From NCBI GenBank assembly GCA_022842885.1, contig JALHOR010000020.1, positions 21,757 through 63,751 on the forward strand: DNA of 41,995 nucleotides. Direction: 5' to 3'. Below, in pieces: positions 24,397 to 33,310 of the stretch. The translations under genes were made by a program, and so were the position numbers. The notes under the pieces were generated by a model. That model saw only the letters and a list, made by a program, of their open reading frames with translations, was not told the origin of the DNA and did no database searches. The stretch is from Anaerolineae bacterium (lineage in GTDB: Bacteria; Chloroflexota; Anaerolineae; Aggregatilineales; Phototrophicaceae). The stretch's first letter is position 1, and the number at the start of each line of letters is the position of its first letter.

Positions 24397-25926
24397 ATGC
24401 CAATCGCCGCCCCCACTATTCCGTTGCTATCAATTCGCAATGCCAGTAAAAGTTATGCCGGGATACCAGCCCTCATTAATGCTGCGCTGGATTTACAGCG
24501 TGGCGAAGTTCATGCACTGGTGGGCGAAAATGGGGCAGGAAAATCCACGCTGATAAAACTCCTTGCCGGGGCAACATCCCCCGATGCAATGCAAGTGTTG
24601 CTAGATGGTAAATCGGTTCGTATTCCGTCGCCGCAAGCCGCCTATCAATTAGGCTTACGTTTCATCCACCAAGAACTTAATGTGATTCCGCAATTATCCG
24701 TCGCCGAAAATATTTTTATCAATCGCACCTATCCGCGACGTTTAGGGGTCATGGTCAACTGGCGACAACTGAATGCCCAAGCGAAAGCGATGCTTGCCAA
24801 ACTAGGTATTGACCACATTGCCCCGACTGAACCCCTCTCACGTTTGAGCATCGGCGATAGAATGCTCGTTAAGATTGCTAGTGCGGTTGCCGGGGAAAAC
24901 GCCCGAATTTATGTTATGGATGAGCCTACCGCCGCCTTGAATCACGCCGAGAGTGAGCGTTTGTTCCGGGTGATTCAGGAATTGAAAACGCATGGCTCTG
25001 GCATTTTGTATGTGTCGCATCGCATGGAAGAAATTTTTGCGTTGGCAGACCGCATTACCGTTATGCGCGATGGTGAAGTGATTACCACTTTAGCGAAAGA
25101 AGCCACTTCACCGGGAGAACTGATTCGGTTAATGACCGGGCGCACCTTAGAGCAGATTTATCCTCCGCGCACCACATTGGTGGACGACAATATCTTATTA
25201 TCAGTCAAACACTTATCTACCCATGGTGTGAAAAATATGAGTTTTGAATTGCGTCGCGGTGAAATTGTGGGCATCACCGGGCTGCAAGGGTCTGGGCGCA
25301 CCGAATTATTACGCGCTTTAGCGGGTGCCGATAAAATTGTGGGTGGCGCGATTACCCTAGCTGGCAAACGCTTAAATTTAAATTCCCCTACCAAAGCATG
25401 GCAAGCGGGTATGGCATTCACACCGGAAGAACGCCGGACACAAGGGCTAATTCTTTCGCGCAGCATTGGCGATAATATCACCTTACCGCATCTGAACGAG
25501 ATGAGCCGCAGCGGTGTTTTTTTGATACCTCAGCTAGAAACTCAACAATCGCAAAAATTGGGGCAAGCCGTGCGCTTGCGGGCAACCAGCATCCGCCAAC
25601 ATACCCGCGACCTCAGCGGCGGTAACCAACAAAAAGTCTTATTTGCGCGGGCAATTGCAACACAACCTAAAATTTTATTATTAGACGAACCCACACGCGG
25701 CGTTGATGTCGGGGCAAAATACGATATTTATACGCTGATTCGGGACGCCAGTGCCACCGGTACTGGCATTTTGATGGTGGCTTCTGAATTGGGCGAACTC
25801 ATTGGGTTATGTGACCGTATATTGATTTTGCGAGCCGGACATCTGGCAAAAATTGTCGCTGCTCACGGGCTGACGCAGGCGCAACTACTGGCATTGTGTT
25901 ATGGAGAAGAACCTCTTGATGCTTGA
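24397..25926 (+). CDS. Sugar ABC transporter ATP-binding protein (RbsA/MglA type, two ATPase domains)
   Basis: This protein of about 509 residues has two tandem ABC domains, typical of monosaccharide importers. The first domain has Walker A GENGAGKST, FIHQELNVIPQLSVAENIF, LSRLSIGDRMLVKIASAVAG in place of a strict LSGGQ, and Walker B IYVMDEPTAAL. The second has a degenerate Walker A, GLQGSGRTELLRALAG, then FTPEERRTQGL, LSGGNQQKVLFARAIA and LLLDEPTRGVDVGAKYDIY. This asymmetry, with one degenerate P-loop, is normal for RbsA, MglA and XylG. I use the ATG at 24397; a TTG two codons upstream is also possible and no clear ribosome-binding site is seen. The 3' end overlaps the permease gene. Confidence 0.92.
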   Translation: MPIAAPTIPLLSIRNASKSYAGIPALINAALDLQRGEVHALVGENGAGKSTLIKLLAGATSPDAMQVLLDGKSVRIPSPQAAYQLGLRFIHQELNVIPQLSVAENIFINRTYPRRLGVMVNWRQLNAQAKAMLAKLGIDHIAPTEPLSRLSIGDRMLVKIASAVAGENARIYVMDEPTAALNHAESERLFRVIQELKTHGSGILYVSHRMEEIFALADRITVMRDGEVITTLAKEATSPGELIRLMTGRTLEQIYPPRTTLVDDNILLSVKHLSTHGVKNMSFELRRGEIVGITGLQGSGRTELLRALAGADKIVGGAITLAGKRLNLNSPTKAWQAGMAFTPEERRTQGLILSRSIGDNITLPHLNEMSRSGVFLIPQLETQQSQKLGQAVRLRATSIRQHTRDLSGGNQQKVLFARAIATQPKILLLDEPTRGVDVGAKYDIYTLIRDASATGTGILMVASELGELIGLCDRILILRAGHLAKIVAAHGLTQAQLLALCYGEEPLDA

Positions 25927-26920
25927 AGCACAAAAACCGAAACGAGTCCCTATTCATATGGGGCGATTATTGCGGACATTTGGCACTTTAATCGGGTTTT
26001 TATTGGTCATTCTCTATTTCTGGGCAAATTTGCCCGATACGTTTATGACCTTGCCCAATTGGTTAAATATCAGCCAGCAAATGAGCATGTTGGCAGTAGT
26101 CGCTTTTACGATGACGATTGTGATGGTCATGGGCGATTTTGACCTGAGTGTTGGCTCGATGGCGAGTCTGGCGGGAATTGTCGCTGCCCTGTTATTCAGC
26201 CAAGGGTATCCGATTGCGATGGGCATTTCAGCAGCACTATTCGTCGGGATTTTGGGTGGTTTCCTGAATGGGGTATTGGTCTCCTATATCGGGATTTTGC
26301 CCTTTGTGGCGACACTTGGTACTTTGACGATGTTTAACGGATTAGCCTTTTATATCAGTGGTGGCAAAACCATTTTTGGGCGCGATATTCCCGCCGAGTT
26401 TAGCAATTTTGCTCGCGGTGGCATTCCATTGGGGATGTTGAATGAGCGTGTGATTCAACTTCCCAACCTGACGATTCTTGCGTTGGTGATATTTATCATC
26501 GTGTGGATCGTGTTGGAGCAAACCACATTTGGACGCCGATTATATGCGATTGGCGGCAATGCCGAGGCAGCACGTTTGGGTGGGGTACGCATTCGGCTAT
26601 TGCGATTAGCCGCTTTTATCTTGACCGGATTTGGGGCAGCATTAGCGGGTCTGATGTATGCCAGCCGTGTTGCTTCTGCCAATCCTACGCAGGGCAGCGG
26701 ACTCATGTTAGATGCGATTGCGGCAGTATTTTTGGGGATGACGATGAGCGAAGAGGGCGAACCCCATGTTGCCGGAACGCTGATAGGTGTGCTTATCTTG
26801 GGTGTGTTGGATAATGGCTTAACGCAGATGCAGGTGGATAGTTATATTCGAGAAATTTTAATCGGCGGTATTATCATTCTGGCGGTTACATCCAGTAGTT
26901 TATCGCGTCGCAATCGTTAA
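25919..26920 (+). CDS. Sugar ABC transporter permease (RbsC-like)
   Basis: This protein of about 333 residues is a polytopic membrane protein of the ribose/xylose/galactose permease family. Family features are VVAFTMTIVMVMGDFDLSVG, SMASLAGIVAALLF, GGFLNGVLVSYIGILPFVAT, LGTLTMFNGLAFYISGG, YAIGGNAEAARLGGVRIRLL (the coupling-helix region) and LDAIAAVFLGMTM. About eight to ten hydrophobic segments are visible. The ATG at 25919 overlaps the ATPase stop by 8 bases, with GGAG upstream. An in-frame ATG at 25901 would add six residues. One permease gene is present, so the channel is presumably a homodimer. It is cotranscribed with the ATPase before it and the kinase after it. Confidence 0.92.
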   Translation: MLEAQKPKRVPIHMGRLLRTFGTLIGFLLVILYFWANLPDTFMTLPNWLNISQQMSMLAVVAFTMTIVMVMGDFDLSVGSMASLAGIVAALLFSQGYPIAMGISAALFVGILGGFLNGVLVSYIGILPFVATLGTLTMFNGLAFYISGGKTIFGRDIPAEFSNFARGGIPLGMLNERVIQLPNLTILALVIFIIVWIVLEQTTFGRRLYAIGGNAEAARLGGVRIRLLRLAAFILTGFGAALAGLMYASRVASANPTQGSGLMLDAIAAVFLGMTMSEEGEPHVAGTLIGVLILGVLDNGLTQMQVDSYIREILIGGIIILAVTSSSLSRRNR

Positions 26921-26930
26921 AGGAAAATGT

Positions 26931-28403
26931 ATGGTTCAATATTGGTTGGCTTTCGATATTGGCACGACTGGCACAAAAGCCGCTGTGATTGATGCCCATC
27001 TCCGTACAGTGCAAAGTTATACACAGCATTATGAGACCTATACTGCTGAGGGTGGTATAGTCGAACAGAATGCTGCTGATTGGTGGTCTGCGGCATGTTT
27101 GGCGGCGCGGCAGTTGGATTTAAAGGGTGTTGAAGCGATTGCCCTGACTGGACAAATGCAAGATGTGATTTTGATTGATGCCGCTGGACAGCCAGTGCGA
27201 CCCGTGATTTTGTACAGCGATAGCCGCGCCCAAATTGAAATTGCTGCGATACTGACTCGTATCAGTTCTGAAAAATTGTACGACCTGACGGGTAACGAAC
27301 AAACTGCTAGCAGCTTGCTCGCCAAGTTGCTTTGGCTACAGCAGCACGAACTAACATCGCTTGCTCATAGTCGGCATTTACTTATCAGTGGGGCTGATTT
27401 TATTGCCTATCAAATGACGGGATACGCTGTTTGCGATACGACAACAGCCTCCACAACGGGTTTGTTGGACTTGGCAACCCGCCAATGGCTATCTGCGGAA
27501 CTATTCGATGCTCTTGGCTTAGATAAAGTTGCTCATTTACTACCACCCGTTAAGAGTGGCGGTATACCAACAGGCACTCTTACACAGGAAGCAGCCCAGC
27601 AACTTGGTTTAACAGCAGGTATTCCCGTCTACCACGGTCCTGGAGATGCTGGTGCAGCGACGCTAGGTGTCGGCAGTGGTGAACCCGGCAAACCTTATGG
27701 CTATATTGGGACAAGTGGTTGGGTTGGCTATACAGCGCAGCAGCGCGGAAAATATGAGACAGGGGTTTTCACGCTGGCACATCCCAAACAGGATTATTTT
27801 ATGTGTGTTGCCCCCATTTTAACTGCTGGAGGAAATCTGGATTGGGCAAAAAATCTGCTGCACTATGCCTCCCATGATGAGATGATAGAGGCTGCCCTCC
27901 AATGTGAACTTAGTCAATTATTATATTTGCCGTATTTAAATGGAGAACGGTCGCCATTTAGTGACCCCTTCGCCCGTGGCACGTTTATTGGGTTAAATGC
28001 CCGCCACACATCAGCGGATTTGGCACGGGCAGTTCTGGAAGGGGTAGCCCTGAGTTACCGCCATGCCATAGATGCCTTATTGGGGACTTCAATAGATAGT
28101 CTGACTTTAACAGGCGGCGGCACACGCAACCGTGTTTGGTGTCAATTATTTGCGGATGTAACGCAAATCTTTATCAAAGTTGCTGAAGATGCCGAAAATG
28201 TGGGAGTAAGAGGCGCAGTGTTGGCTGCACAAACATCAATGGGCTTACAAACGAATTTTGCGCCTGTAGATGCTTTTCCGATATTTGTTAGTTTGTCACC
28301 AGATGCCCAACGAAAAGCTCACTATGACCGCCAATATGCTTTGTTCAAAGAGGCATACTTAGCATTAAAAAATATTTTCGGCAGAATGCAGGACGTATTG
28401 TAA
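26931..28403 (+). CDS. FGGY-family carbohydrate kinase (xylulokinase-like)
   Basis: This 490-residue kinase of the FGGY family would phosphorylate the imported sugar or its ketose form with ATP. The N-terminal phosphate-binding motif is FDIGTTGTKAAVID (residues 8-21). ALTGQMQDVILIDAAGQPV and RPVILYSDSRAQIE correspond to the sugar-binding segment of xylulokinases (GQMHG there; GQMQD here). Asp239 in HGPGDAGAATLGVG is the likely catalytic base. NGERSPFSDPFARGTFIGL and LTGGGTRNRVWCQLFADV mark the C-terminal FGGY domain. AAGGA precedes the ATG by about 7 bases, and the gap to the permease gene is 10 bases. Xylulose, rhamnulose, fuculose and ribulose kinases are hard to tell apart, so I give no symbol. 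Confidence 0.88.
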   Translation: MVQYWLAFDIGTTGTKAAVIDAHLRTVQSYTQHYETYTAEGGIVEQNAADWWSAACLAARQLDLKGVEAIALTGQMQDVILIDAAGQPVRPVILYSDSRAQIEIAAILTRISSEKLYDLTGNEQTASSLLAKLLWLQQHELTSLAHSRHLLISGADFIAYQMTGYAVCDTTTASTTGLLDLATRQWLSAELFDALGLDKVAHLLPPVKSGGIPTGTLTQEAAQQLGLTAGIPVYHGPGDAGAATLGVGSGEPGKPYGYIGTSGWVGYTAQQRGKYETGVFTLAHPKQDYFMCVAPILTAGGNLDWAKNLLHYASHDEMIEAALQCELSQLLYLPYLNGERSPFSDPFARGTFIGLNARHTSADLARAVLEGVALSYRHAIDALLGTSIDSLTLTGGGTRNRVWCQLFADVTQIFIKVAEDAENVGVRGAVLAAQTSMGLQTNFAPVDAFPIFVSLSPDAQRKAHYDRQYALFKEAYLALKNIFGRMQDVL

Positions 28404-28511
28404 AGAATTCACCCTGAATTCAAATAACTCCCCTACTTTTCGGTGATAGAAATTTTGATGAGTTGTGATATATTGTTAATCAGAAGGGGAATAGCGAGTG
28501 TATCAATTATC

Positions 28512-31500
28512 ATGTTATCACAAAAAAAATATCTAAGCATAATATATCTTGTTTTGGTGATATTGGGGTTGTGCTTACCACTACCCTTATACGCTGTTGA
28601 TGATATTGAGGATGATAGCACTCCTATTGTTAATGGAAATTCTCCTTTTGAAATTCCCCAACAAATTATTCCGGTGCTGGATAATACTACTTATTTGTAT
28701 TATTTTGAGTCAGACGATACGCTCCTCTCATCCAACAATCGCTCCAAACGCTATTCTTTTGGTACGCAACCAGATGAAAAAGTAACTTTATTAGTCTATG
28801 GACTAGATGATTTAATTGTCCCACATTTGGCACTCTATAATGCTAATGGCGAACTCATCCGTGAAGGCACCAGCCCGCTGAATCAGTATGTGACAGGCTT
28901 GCAATTTGAGGCTGGCGATAAAGAGTTATTTTTCTTTGAGGTGAGTGCTAAAAATAATGCGACCGGGGTTGTGCGGGCAATGCTGTTTGAGGGCGACCCA
29001 TACGACTATGATTTAACCTTGCTCGATACGATTAATCCGTTATTGCCAGGACGCGCTTTCTTGATTGCCGGCGATCATATCGATGCTGCAATTGATGGCT
29101 TGAATGTACGGGTGGAAGTGCTGCCTGTGCCACGTTTTGACGATGAACGCCCGCAGGTGTTCGCTTCACGCGGGACAGAAGCTCAATATCCAGTGTTAGA
29201 GGAACGTATCACGCCCGATAAACAACGTGGTTGGGCAAACACATCGGATGTGCCAGTCTACACCATTAATGTCCGTGCCGCCCCGGAACCGACTACGAGT
29301 GTTAATCAAACAATTGCCTATAATAAGTCATTGAACTTAAATACCTTTTTCTACTTTGAGTATCATTTGATTATTGGCAAGGGGAGTGTACCGCAGTTGT
29401 TGCTGCGCGGGGATACTTGCCAATCCAACCCCAATCGCCCGGAATGTATCCGCAGCACAGGTGACAATACTGGGCGCAGTGATGGTAATGTTGTTGTTCC
29501 TACGCCTAATCCTGCGCCGGTTGAAGTTGAGCTACTTTTTCCTTTGTTGCCAACCTTGATAGAACCTCCCAATATTCCTTTTGAATATATACCGCCGACA
29601 GTAACGATTGATTGCCCACAATTTCCAAACCCATTTGATCCGGGTGCAATTAATATTATTAATGGTAATAATACCAATGAATCCCTTGGCGGTACAGGTT
29701 GCCAAGACGAAATTAATGCCCTCGGTGGGGATGATTCAATTGATGGCGGTATCTTATCCGACACCTTAAATGGTGGCGCTGGGAATGACAAATTTTTCGA
29801 TACTGCCGATGCGTTTTTCGGCTTTTTTAATGATGTCTTTAATGGCGATACTGAAATAGATACGCTCGAAGCCACCTACGGGGCTTATTCCGATAGTCGG
29901 TGCGATGTAGTAGTTGTTGTCGGCTTTGATTATTCAGTTCGGTGTAATAATCGTAATTTCTCTAACCAAGAGGTGAATTATACCGGGAACGGCAGCGGTG
30001 ATTTACAAGCCATTGCCGATGTAGTAAGTGTTACCGATAATTATAGTTTCAATTGTGACCCGTTTTTTTTAGCCTTCTATGGAATTTGTATTAATGTATT
30101 ACAATATGCTGGCACAGATATCCAATTTTCAACTCAATCGCTGGAAACCAATACTTTTACCGGCATAGAAAATATCACCAGTGGTGGTACAACTAATGAT
30201 ACCTATACCATCGCGTTGGACGCGACCAACAATATTTTTGATGGTGGTGCGGGTAACGATACGATTAATTACAGCGGTTCGGCAAATGATGTCATTTTTG
30301 ATGTGAGTGGTACAACCTCAGTGATTCAAACGAATATTGCTGGGGTAGATTATTATGATGCCCCACTTAATTTTGAGAATTATCAGGGTAGCCAAGGAGT
30401 TGATAGGCTAAATATCAATAATACTACCTCCGCAACTGGTCTTTTGCGCCCTGAATTCATAGTCACAAATTCAGATGGAACAACATTTGTGCCTAATGTT
30501 ACCACTAACCTGCCGACCAATTACAATACAGGTGCTGGCAATGATATTATCACGGTCAGTAATATTGGAACACAAGCCGTTACTATTAATGGCGGTATTG
30601 GTAACGATACTTTCACGGTGAATGTGGATGCCAACATAGATACTTTTGTGGGTGGCGGAGACATAGACACGCTAGAATATAACACAGTTGCCCCTTTCTT
30701 GGTAGATTATAACGCTGCGGTGAATAGCGAAATTCGTAATAATACGACCAATGCACTATTGGATATTTTCCAAGATATGGACAATATCACAACTACTGCC
30801 GCCAATGATGTTTTCTCAATCGAATTTGATGGTGGTGATAATAGCTTTGATGCTAATGGTGGTATAGATCTTGCTGATTATACAGCCACAGGTGCAGCCA
30901 CTACCTTTAATTTGGATGCCTTAGGCAGTGTGACTGTAACTCAAGGTGGTGGAGAACAGGATACATTGCTAAATTTTGAGGGGTTAATTGGTACTAACCA
31001 AGGCGATACCTTTAATATCACTAACGCTGCTTTTTTCACCGATGCCAATGGTGATGGTGTACAAGGCGGCGCTGGAAACGATACTTTTAATTTATTGGCA
31101 TCCGATACGCTAGGTGCATCGTTGTTTGATGGTGGCGCTGATGTAGATAACTTTGTGGTAAATTTTGCCGCCACTGTGTCGAATACAGCCGGTATTAATG
31201 AACATATCATTACTGGTGATGGCGATATTGTTCGGAATTTTGAAAATATAACAGCTTCAGATTTTCTCATTACCCCAGATAATGTGAATACAACCTATAA
31301 TGGCGCTGGAGCTAATGACACCTATACTGTCAATGGTAACACCGGCGTCACTATTAACATTGCGGCGGCAACAACGGTTGTTGGCGGTGGCGGTACAGAT
31401 ATTTTGCAAAATATTGAAAATATTGTGGGCAGTGGTGGGGATGATATTTTTAATATTGACATCGAAGCCAGCGGTGCAGCGATTACGCTGGATGGTGGCG

Positions 31501-32321
31501 CTGGAAATAACACATTTGTTTTCAACGGCGACCTTATGGACATAGACAATGGCATACGGACTATTACCATTAATAATGTGGCTGGCGGAACAAATTGGCT
31601 AAGTTTTAATGGTCTGGCAGGTACAACTGGTCTGACCATCAATATGAATAACACTGCTTATAATCAATTCGGTACATTTGTCATTAATTTAGATGCGGTC
31701 ATCAATCGCCTGATTGGAACAAATCAGATTGATAATATCACCGGTACCGGCGGCGTTGATACGATTTATGGGGCGGGTGGCAACGATACTATCAATGGCG
31801 GCGCAGGCAACGATAATATTGGCGACTCTGCGGCAGGGGGACAAAATTCGAATAATGCAGGGGATGATACTCTTTATGGTGGACTCGGTGATGATATTAT
31901 TTATGCCGGAGGCGGTAGCGATACTGTTTATGGCGGGGCTATTTGCGGTGGCTTAATTGCCACCAATTCACAGGACGGTGATGATACAATTGTCGGTGGC
32001 ACAGGCACCGATACCCTTTATGGAGGTAATAACAATTCAGTGGGTGGTAACTTTAATAACTGCGATGATGGTACAGATAGTGTTACAGATTTAAATAATG
32101 GCGATACCGATACGTTATATGGTGGCAATAATAATACTGGTGGTGGCAGTGGCAATGATGGTGACGACACAATTGTGAGTGTGGATGAAACCACCGACGT
32201 TACTGTTGATACTGCCTATGCTGGCAATAATAATACTGGTGGTGGCACAGGTACAGATGGTGGAACAGATACGGCTGCCGGCGATCCGGGTGATACACTG
32301 GGCAATGGTAATAATCCATAA
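28512..32321 (+). CDS. Large secreted RTX-type calcium-binding repeat protein
   Basis: This 1269-residue exported protein begins with a signal peptide (KYLSIIYLVLVILGLCLPLP, cleavage near YAVDD). Residues about 35-290 resemble a pre-peptidase C-terminal-type beta domain (YFESDDTLL, VYGLDDLIVPHLALYNANG). A Pro-rich linker near 340-370 follows. RTX nonapeptides (GGAGNDTFN, GGIGNDTFTV, GGAGNDTING) are scattered from about 405 and become dense from about 1070 to the end, finishing in NNNTGGG-type repeats. These bind Ca2+ as parallel beta-rolls. I place the start at the ATG at 28512 because the signal peptide begins there. GTG at 28443 would add 23 unlikely residues, and no close ribosome-binding site is seen for either. 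No type I secretion genes are in the window. Base composition is more AT-rich than the neighbours. Function unknown; surface adhesion or matrix is one possibility. Confidence 0.82.
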   Translation: MLSQKKYLSIIYLVLVILGLCLPLPLYAVDDIEDDSTPIVNGNSPFEIPQQIIPVLDNTTYLYYFESDDTLLSSNNRSKRYSFGTQPDEKVTLLVYGLDDLIVPHLALYNANGELIREGTSPLNQYVTGLQFEAGDKELFFFEVSAKNNATGVVRAMLFEGDPYDYDLTLLDTINPLLPGRAFLIAGDHIDAAIDGLNVRVEVLPVPRFDDERPQVFASRGTEAQYPVLEERITPDKQRGWANTSDVPVYTINVRAAPEPTTSVNQTIAYNKSLNLNTFFYFEYHLIIGKGSVPQLLLRGDTCQSNPNRPECIRSTGDNTGRSDGNVVVPTPNPAPVEVELLFPLLPTLIEPPNIPFEYIPPTVTIDCPQFPNPFDPGAINIINGNNTNESLGGTGCQDEINALGGDDSIDGGILSDTLNGGAGNDKFFDTADAFFGFFNDVFNGDTEIDTLEATYGAYSDSRCDVVVVVGFDYSVRCNNRNFSNQEVNYTGNGSGDLQAIADVVSVTDNYSFNCDPFFLAFYGICINVLQYAGTDIQFSTQSLETNTFTGIENITSGGTTNDTYTIALDATNNIFDGGAGNDTINYSGSANDVIFDVSGTTSVIQTNIAGVDYYDAPLNFENYQGSQGVDRLNINNTTSATGLLRPEFIVTNSDGTTFVPNVTTNLPTNYNTGAGNDIITVSNIGTQAVTINGGIGNDTFTVNVDANIDTFVGGGDIDTLEYNTVAPFLVDYNAAVNSEIRNNTTNALLDIFQDMDNITTTAANDVFSIEFDGGDNSFDANGGIDLADYTATGAATTFNLDALGSVTVTQGGGEQDTLLNFEGLIGTNQGDTFNITNAAFFTDANGDGVQGGAGNDTFNLLASDTLGASLFDGGADVDNFVVNFAATVSNTAGINEHIITGDGDIVRNFENITASDFLITPDNVNTTYNGAGANDTYTVNGNTGVTINIAAATTVVGGGGTDILQNIENIVGSGGDDIFNIDIEASGAAITLDGGAGNNTFVFNGDLMDIDNGIRTITINNVAGGTNWLSFNGLAGTTGLTINMNNTAYNQFGTFVINLDAVINRLIGTNQIDNITGTGGVDTIYGAGGNDTINGGAGNDNIGDSAAGGQNSNNAGDDTLYGGLGDDIIYAGGGSDTVYGGAICGGLIATNSQDGDDTIVGGTGTDTLYGGNNNSVGGNFNNCDDGTDSVTDLNNGDTDTLYGGNNNTGGGSGNDGDDTIVSVDETTDVTVDTAYAGNNNTGGGTGTDGGTDTAAGDPGDTLGNGNNP

Positions 32322-32394
32322 TGCTGATTTTTGATATGGGTAGTACACAGTAGCCTTTTATTCTCAGTTTTTTGGAACTTTTTGCTCAAATTTT

Positions 32395-32426
32395 TACCCT
32401 ACCCAAGTAGGGTATTTTTGTTTTTG
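32395..32426 (+). terminator. Rho-independent terminator after the RTX gene
   Basis: TACCCTAC (32395-32402) and GTAGGGTA (32407-32414) form an 8-bp stem with a 4-base CCAA loop. TTTTTGTTTTTG follows. The hairpin separates the RTX gene from the GntR-headed cluster. Confidence 0.85.
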
Positions 32427-32449
32427 ATACCGAGTTTACCCGATTGAAT

Positions 32450-32477
32450 TTGACACATTTCCCCTGCTTGTTATAAT
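32450..32477 (+). promoter_or_regulatory. Consensus promoter of the GntR-SDR-iolD genes
   Basis: TTGACA (32450-32455) and TATAAT (32472-32477), both perfect consensus, are 16 bases apart. The start of transcription would fall near 32484, inside the inverted repeat 32482-32508. Confidence 0.85.
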
Positions 32478-32481
32478 CACG

Positions 32482-32508
32482 CTATCCTAATATCCAGCTA
32501 TAGGATAG
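32482..32508. promoter_or_regulatory. Inverted repeat, candidate GntR operator (site 1)
   Basis: CTATCCTA (32482-32489) and TAGGATAG (32501-32508) are perfect inverted 8-mers with an 11-base spacer. They lie immediately downstream of the -10 box of the gntR promoter. The same TATCCTA/TAGGATA half-site occurs twice in the divergent promoter region near 40076-40097, suggesting autoregulation and a common regulon. Confidence 0.55.
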
Positions 32509-32555
32509 ATAGATTTGTTTCTGTGCCGAGCGTTATAGAAAAATAGCGAGGGATT

Positions 32556-33284
32556 ATGACTGTTGAACCACAATATCCCATCAAGCCTGTTCAGCATCGG
32601 TTGCCCCTCTACAAAATAGTCCAACAAGTGATTAAAGACTATATCATTCAAAATGCGCTCAAGCCGGGTGATGCATTGCCGTCTGAGATGGAATTGGCGC
32701 AGCAGCTTGGTATCAGCCGGAATTCAGTGCGCGAGGCAGTGAAGGCGCTCGAAATGCTCGATATTGTCGAAGGACGTTCTGGCGCGGGATTATTTGTCGG
32801 TCATTTTTCTTTTGATGCACTGCTGGATAGTTTTGGGTATGGGATCATGTTTAATCTCACCCAATTATCCGATATTTTGGAAGTTCGTTTTCAGGTCGAA
32901 TATGGCATGATTCCCCGTGCTATCGCAGTTGTTACAGCCGAACAGATTGCCCAACTCAGCGACATTACCAACCAAATGTTGGTGGCAGCAGAGAATGGTA
33001 TTTACTCTGCTGAGAATGACCGCCGCTTTCATCAAATTTTATGGATGAATGTGGATAATACCGTAATGAGCAAGATTTTGGATGTGTTTTGGGGTATTTT
33101 CTACCAAGCGCGTAAGCTAAGTGCGCTGCCCGAACCAACTGATTTACGACGAACCTATGAGCGCCACCTGCGAATATTACAAGCGTTGGAAGCGCGGGAT
33201 ATTGCTGCCATGCAAATCAGCATGATTTTTCACTACGAAGGTATTCAAGACCGCTTAAAACATTTTCAAATTATAGAAAGTTAA
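32556..33284 (+). CDS. GntR-family transcriptional regulator (FadR/FCD subfamily)
   Basis: This 242-residue regulator has an N-terminal winged helix (residues 20-82) with LKPGDALPSEMELAQQLG followed by ISRNSVREAVKALEMLDIVE, the GntR recognition-helix signature. The C-terminal half is an FCD all-helical ligand domain. Asp155 and His159 in ENDRRFHQILW, with later histidines in ERHLRIL and FHYEGI, fit the metal-binding set of FCD proteins, which usually bind an organic acid or sugar acid. GAGG lies 7 bases before the ATG. It is the first gene of a run with the SDR and IolD homologue, so it most likely controls their use of a cyclitol or sugar-acid substrate. Confidence 0.92.
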   Translation: MTVEPQYPIKPVQHRLPLYKIVQQVIKDYIIQNALKPGDALPSEMELAQQLGISRNSVREAVKALEMLDIVEGRSGAGLFVGHFSFDALLDSFGYGIMFNLTQLSDILEVRFQVEYGMIPRAIAVVTAEQIAQLSDITNQMLVAAENGIYSAENDRRFHQILWMNVDNTVMSKILDVFWGIFYQARKLSALPEPTDLRRTYERHLRILQALEARDIAAMQISMIFHYEGIQDRLKHFQIIES

Positions 33285-33310
33285 AAAATCTACCGAAAGC
33301 ACGAGGCATT

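Noticed and set aside
28443..28511. GTG start giving a longer RTX protein
   Set aside because: It would place 23 residues in front of a normal signal peptide and has no ribosome-binding site.
28404..28511. Terminator after the FGGY kinase
   Set aside because: Two GAATTC copies can pair but give only a 6-bp AT-rich stem without a T-run. It is too weak to call.
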